Assembly: GCA_934371475.1 (NCBI GenBank)
Contig: CAKRNX010000110.1
Coordinates: 1-7,467 of the forward strand
Length of the DNA: 7,467 bases
Source of the DNA: an uncultured Lachnospiraceae bacterium
Lineage (GTDB): Bacteria; Bacillota; Clostridia; Lachnospirales; Lachnospiraceae
Direction of reading: 5' to 3'
Part shown: positions 4,731-7,467 of the stretch, one piece after another
Numbering within the stretch: the first letter of the stretch is position 1
Layout: every line of letters begins with the position of its first letter
Notes under the pieces: model-generated
What the model was told of the DNA's origin: nothing
Seen by the model: the letters and a program-made list of their open reading frames with translations, nothing else
Databases searched by the model: none
Program-made: the position numbers and the translations under genes

Positions 4731-6086
4731 ATGATTGCACAGATTTTAGCAGTAGTAATTTTTCTTGCAATGTTCATTCTGATCATTGCTGAAGTCTGGG
4801 AGCGGCATGTAGTAACCCTTGGTTGCGCGGTCCTGACACTGTTGCTGGTATTTGGGCTGGGTATGCACAGTCTTAATGCGGCAATAGAAGTATTAAATGT
4901 ACAGAGTATTTTTAGCCCCAGTTTCTGGTATTCGGCCGGAGAAGCAGGCGAAGTTTCAACAGGAATTAACTGGGAGACCATTATTTTTATCGCCGGAATG
5001 ATGATTATGGTAGAGGGAATGGCGAGAGTCGGATTTTTCCGCTGGCTCTGCATGCGGATTGCCGGTCTGGTAAAATATCAGGTAATTCCGATTTTCATCA
5101 CATTTATGGTACTGTCCTTCGGCCTGGCTATGTTTATCGACAGTATCACCGTTATTCTGTTCCTGGCAGCTGTTACGATCGAACTGTCTCAGCTTTTGAA
5201 ATTTGAACCGGTTCCCATGATTTTGTCGGAGATTTTCTGCGCAAACCTGGGCGGATCAGCAACGATGTGCGGAGATCCGCCTAACATTATCATTGGTACT
5301 TCACTGGGATATTCTTTCGCAGATTTCATCACAAATACAGGACTGATTGCAGTTGTTTCACTGGTGGCAGTCATTATCTATTTTTACTGCATTTTCCGCA
5401 AAGAGCTCATCAAGGATGCATCACAGAAGGTAGATCCGTCTACATTCCCGAAGCCCTCTGAGGCAATTACAGACAAAAAAGGATTTGCAGTGAGCAGCGT
5501 GATCTTTCTGATCGCTGTTGTTCTGCTGATCACTCATGCACAGACGGGTCTGACGGTTTCTTTCATCGGTGTCTTCATTGCTGCGCTGACTCTGATTGCA
5601 GCCGGAAAAGAGGCCATTACACTGCTGAAGAAAGTGGATTACAAAACACTGCTGTTTTTTGTGGGTCTGTTCGTAGTAGTAGGCGGTCTGGAGAAGACAG
5701 GTATTCTGAATGTTCTTGCGGGCGTGATCGGTAATATCTGTGGTGGAAACTTAGTGGTTATGGTAGCCATCATTATCTGGCTGTCAGCAGTTGCCAGCGC
5801 ATTTGTTGATAATATTCCTTTTGCGGCAACAATGATCCCTGTGATCAATGACCTGGCAGCAGCTCAGGGCGTGAACCTTTCCATTCTGGCATGGACCCTG
5901 GCTATGGGAACTGACATCGGAGGAAGTGCTACACCGATTGGTGCATCTGCGAACGTTGTCGGTATCGCTACCGCAGCAAAAGAAGGTCATATTATTAAAT
6001 GGGGAAAGTATTGCAAAGCAATGGCTCCTGCGACTATAATAGTAGTTATCATATCCATGGTGATGATATACGCAAGATACTTATAA
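4731..6086 (+). CDS. Ion transporter superfamily permease (ArsB/NhaD/SLC13-like)
   Basis: An integral membrane permease of 451 residues with about 11-12 helices and the two pseudo-symmetric halves of the ion transporter (IT) superfamily. The signature pairs are FIDSITVILFLA (135-146) with GGSATMCGDPPNIIIG (174-189), and FVDNIPFAATMIP (358-370) with GTDIGGSATPIGASANVVG (393-411). These are the re-entrant hairpin and unwound-helix segments that bind ion and substrate. Relatives carry arsenite, Na+/H+, citrate or dicarboxylates, so the substrate cannot be read from the sequence. A central charged linker (about 222-250) separates the halves. The first extracytoplasmic-side loop (about 55-80, NVQSIFSPSFWYSAGEAGEVSTG) looks longer than in family members I recall. 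ATG 4731 has AGAGG at 4717-4721, nine bases upstream. The kinase-like gene follows 15 bases after the stop, so the two form an operon. Confidence 0.88.
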   Translation: MIAQILAVVIFLAMFILIIAEVWERHVVTLGCAVLTLLLVFGLGMHSLNAAIEVLNVQSIFSPSFWYSAGEAGEVSTGINWETIIFIAGMMIMVEGMARVGFFRWLCMRIAGLVKYQVIPIFITFMVLSFGLAMFIDSITVILFLAAVTIELSQLLKFEPVPMILSEIFCANLGGSATMCGDPPNIIIGTSLGYSFADFITNTGLIAVVSLVAVIIYFYCIFRKELIKDASQKVDPSTFPKPSEAITDKKGFAVSSVIFLIAVVLLITHAQTGLTVSFIGVFIAALTLIAAGKEAITLLKKVDYKTLLFFVGLFVVVGGLEKTGILNVLAGVIGNICGGNLVVMVAIIIWLSAVASAFVDNIPFAATMIPVINDLAAAQGVNLSILAWTLAMGTDIGGSATPIGASANVVGIATAAKEGHIIKWGKYCKAMAPATIIVVIISMVMIYARYL

Positions 6087-6101
6087 AAAGGGGGATTTGC
6101 C

Positions 6102-6698
6102 ATGAAACAGATGATGATTTCTATTGGACGTGAGTTTGGAAGCGCAGGACACGAGATTGCAGAGAAACTGGCAGAACATTACAATCTGCCATTGTATGAC
6201 CACAATCTGCTGGATGAAGTAGCCAGGTCAAAGGGAATGGATCCGAGTGTGCTGAGAGGTTTTGATGAGACGAAGCGCAGCAAGGTGCTGTCCCGTACCG
6301 TAAGAGGAATGAGCAATTCCCCGGCGGAGAACGTGGCGCAGCTTCAGTTCAATTTTCTGAAGGAGAAAGCAGATACGGGAGAGTCCTTTGTGGTAGTAGG
6401 ACGCTGTTCAGAGACGGTGCTCAGAGGCAGAGACGGGCTGATTTCTATCTTTGTTCTGGGAGATATGGACAGCAAGATTGAGCGTATCATGGAGCTGTAT
6501 CATAAAGATGCAGAAGATGCAGAAGAGTTCATCCATGAGAAGGATCGGCGCAGGAAGAGCTATCATAACAGCCATTGTCCCATCAAATGGGGCGATTCCA
6601 GAAATTACGATCTGTGTATCAACAGCAGCAGACTGGGCGTGGAGGAGACAATGAAAATCCTGATCCAGTATATTGATACACGCAGACTGTTGGGCTAA
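6102..6698 (+). CDS. Cytidylate kinase-like family protein
   Basis: A 198-residue protein with an NMP kinase-like fold of the Cytidylate_kin2 type, common in gut Firmicutes. Its P-loop position reads GREFGSAGH (9-17), with no GKS/GKT lysine, unlike the classical Cmk P-loop. FVVVGRCSE (96-104) corresponds to the DGRDIG region, a lid-like basic stretch is KDRRRKSYH (147-155), and YDLCINSSRLG (169-179) matches the strand and turn that end NMP kinases. True CMP kinase activity is therefore uncertain; the family's function is not established. A real cmk lies at the left edge of this same window, so this gene is not the housekeeping enzyme. ATG 6102 has AAGGGGGA just upstream, and only 15 bases separate it from the permease stop. 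A strong terminator follows, so the pair forms the end of an operon. The permease linkage suggests a cytosolic nucleotide-sensing or regulatory partner, which is inference. Confidence 0.85.
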   Translation: MKQMMISIGREFGSAGHEIAEKLAEHYNLPLYDHNLLDEVARSKGMDPSVLRGFDETKRSKVLSRTVRGMSNSPAENVAQLQFNFLKEKADTGESFVVVGRCSETVLRGRDGLISIFVLGDMDSKIERIMELYHKDAEDAEEFIHEKDRRRKSYHNSHCPIKWGDSRNYDLCINSSRLGVEETMKILIQYIDTRRLLG

Positions 6699-6715
6699 TC
6701 GTATAAAATCATGGG

Positions 6716-6763
6716 ACGGAGACGGTATTCTCAGAGTGAGGACGCCGTCTCTGTTTTTATTTT
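6716..6763 (+). terminator. Strong intrinsic terminator of the permease operon
   Basis: GAGACGG (6719-6725) pairs with CCGTCTC (6745-6751), extended outward by G-T, C-G and A-T pairs (6716-6718 with 6752-6754). A small inner stem CTCA/TGAG caps it. The plus strand continues as TTTTTATTTT. It lies 17 bases after the kinase-like gene's stop. Confidence 0.9.
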
Positions 6764-6796
6764 GTTTCACAGGAAATTGCGTCCTGTGAAATAAAA
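6760..6796. repeat. 15-base-pair inverted repeat overlapping the terminator tail
   Basis: TTTCACAGGA (6765-6774) and TCCTGTGAAA (6782-6791) are perfect inverted repeats. One G-T and four T-A pairs extend the stem to 6760 and 6796 around a seven-base loop. The left base uses the T-tail of the preceding terminator. On the minus strand the same hairpin could also serve as a terminator. Confidence 0.7.
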
Positions 6797-6820
6797 GCAC
6801 CCTTTTATTCTCTTCTTTTT
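6790..6820 (+). terminator. AT-rich hairpin with T-run, terminator-like
   Basis: AATAAAAG (6790-6797) and CTTTTATT (6802-6809) form a perfect eight-pair stem with loop CACC, followed by CTCTTCTTTTTT. The left arm is shared with the right end of the previous hairpin, so the two cannot both form fully. The stem is AT-rich and weak, so termination would be modest. Confidence 0.45.
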
Positions 6821-6833
6821 TACAAAAAATGAC

Positions 6834-6862
6834 TGGACTAATTTGTCGATTTGTGAGAAAAT
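6834..6862 (+). promoter_or_regulatory. Candidate promoter for the iron-sulfur scaffold gene
   Basis: TGGACT (6834-6839), a 17-base spacer and GAAAAT (6857-6862) each match four of six consensus positions, and TG at 6854-6855 gives an extended -10. The predicted start near 6869 leaves a leader of about 58 bases. That leader holds a small CTGAT/GTCAG hairpin (6886-6899). I see no recognised Rrf2/IscR operator. Confidence 0.45.
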
Positions 6863-6926
6863 AAATCCAAACGGTCAGGTGCAGTCTGATCGTGGTCAGC
6901 AATTAATTATTGAAAGGAGTTTTAAA

Positions 6927-7467
6927 ATGATTTATTCACGTGAAGTAGAAGAAATGTGCCCAGTAGCACAGGGCGTTCATCATGGCGCTGCTCCGATCCC
7001 CGAAGAAGCAAAATGGGTTCAGGCAAAAGAAGTTAAAGATATTTCCGGTTTTACACACGGCATTGGCTGGTGTGCGCCTCAGCAGGGTGCCTGTAAGCTG
7101 AGCCTGAATGTAAAAGAGGGTGTGATTCAGGAAGCTCTGGTTGAGACCATCGGATGTTCCGGAATGACCCACTCAGCAGCTATGGCAGCAGAGATCCTGC
7201 CGGGTCTGACTGTTCTGGAAGCCCTGAACACTGACCTGGTATGTGACGCTATCAATACCGCTATGAGAGAGCTGTTCCTGCAGATCGCTTACGGCAGAAG
7301 CCAGTCCGCATTCTCAGAGGATGGTCTGGCAGTAGGTGCAGGACTGGAGGATCTCGGAAAAGGACTTCGTTCTCAGGTAGGTACAATGTATGGTACATTA
7401 AAGAAAGGTCCCCGTTACCTTGAAATGGCAGAAGGCTATGTAACCGGTATCGCTCTGGATGCAGATG
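6927..7467 (+). CDS. NifU/IscU-like iron-sulfur cluster assembly scaffold, 3'-truncated
   Basis: The first 180 codons are present and the frame is open at the window end. The protein resembles the IscU/NifU N-terminal scaffold family as annotated in Lachnospiraceae, on which a transient cluster is built before transfer to apo-proteins in the cytosol. The GCSGMTHSAAM stretch (76-86) takes the place of the NifU GCGxxAxxSS loop, and C106 (LVCDA) takes the place of the third ligand. C11, C49 and C56 (WCAPQQGAC) are further candidates. The spacing differs from classical IscU, so the ligand set is unproven. ATG 6927 has AAAGGAG at 6913-6919, seven bases upstream, which is near ideal. From memory of related genomes, a GGGtGRT-family gene often follows, but that would lie outside this window. 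Codons look adapted to high expression. The family assignment is good; the exact biochemical role is less sure. Confidence 0.82.
   Translation, partial: MIYSREVEEMCPVAQGVHHGAAPIPEEAKWVQAKEVKDISGFTHGIGWCAPQQGACKLSLNVKEGVIQEALVETIGCSGMTHSAAMAAEILPGLTVLEALNTDLVCDAINTAMRELFLQIAYGRSQSAFSEDGLAVGAGLEDLGKGLRSQVGTMYGTLKKGPRYLEMAEGYVTGIALDAD

Noticed and set aside
6408..6902. 164-codon minus-strand frame
   Set aside because: It runs through a clear terminator and two hairpins and is antisense to the kinase-like gene; it is a chance frame.

Overview
This window looks like a chromosomal segment of a Gram-positive anaerobe of the Clostridia, most likely Lachnospiraceae. The evidence is the cmk-ispH-rpsA order, ribosome binding sites of the GAGG/AAGGAG type, a four-domain S1 protein, a cytidylate kinase-like protein and a NifU-like scaffold of a type I associate with gut Clostridia. 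This placement comes from gene content and recalled family knowledge, not from a search. I see no insertion sequence, prophage, CRISPR array, tRNA or rRNA.

Layout. (1) 1-2487, plus strand: the 3' part of cmk (CMP kinase), ispH (last step of the MEP isoprenoid pathway) and rpsA (S1-domain protein). Neighbours overlap by 10 and 13 bases, so translation is probably coupled. An AT-rich stretch inside ispH carries a good sigma-A-type promoter that could give rpsA extra transcription. A bidirectional terminator (2521-2553) closes the block. (2) 2554-2712: three tandem copies of a roughly 44-base unit rich in inverted repeats. They lie in what should be the 3' untranslated region of the minus-strand gene. 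(3) 2713-3864, minus strand: a YprB-like DEDD-type 3'-5' exonuclease/RNase H-fold protein. (4) 3865-3998: an AT-rich divergent promoter region. The plus-strand promoter is near consensus and a 13-base palindrome covers its -10 box. (5) 3999-4415: an unrecognised 138-residue protein with a signal peptide or membrane anchor, then a probable terminator. (6) 4471-4634: a hairpin that reads as an intrinsic terminator on the minus strand, followed by a 34-codon membrane peptide gene with its own ribosome binding site. (7) 4731-6698: an ion-transporter superfamily (ArsB/NhaD/SLC13-like) permease and a cytidylate kinase-like protein 15 bases apart, surely one operon, ended by a strong terminator. (8) 6760-6820: two further hairpins that share bases with that terminator and with each other. 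(9) 6834-7467: a promoter and the first 180 codons of a NifU/IscU-like iron-sulfur scaffold gene that leaves the window.

The first block is housekeeping (nucleotide supply, isoprenoid precursors, translation) and the last is Fe-S cluster supply; IspH is itself a [4Fe-4S] enzyme. The most novel parts are the structured repeats after the exonuclease gene, the small membrane peptide with its opposing terminator, the permease/kinase-like pair, and the chain of overlapping hairpins before the scaffold gene.
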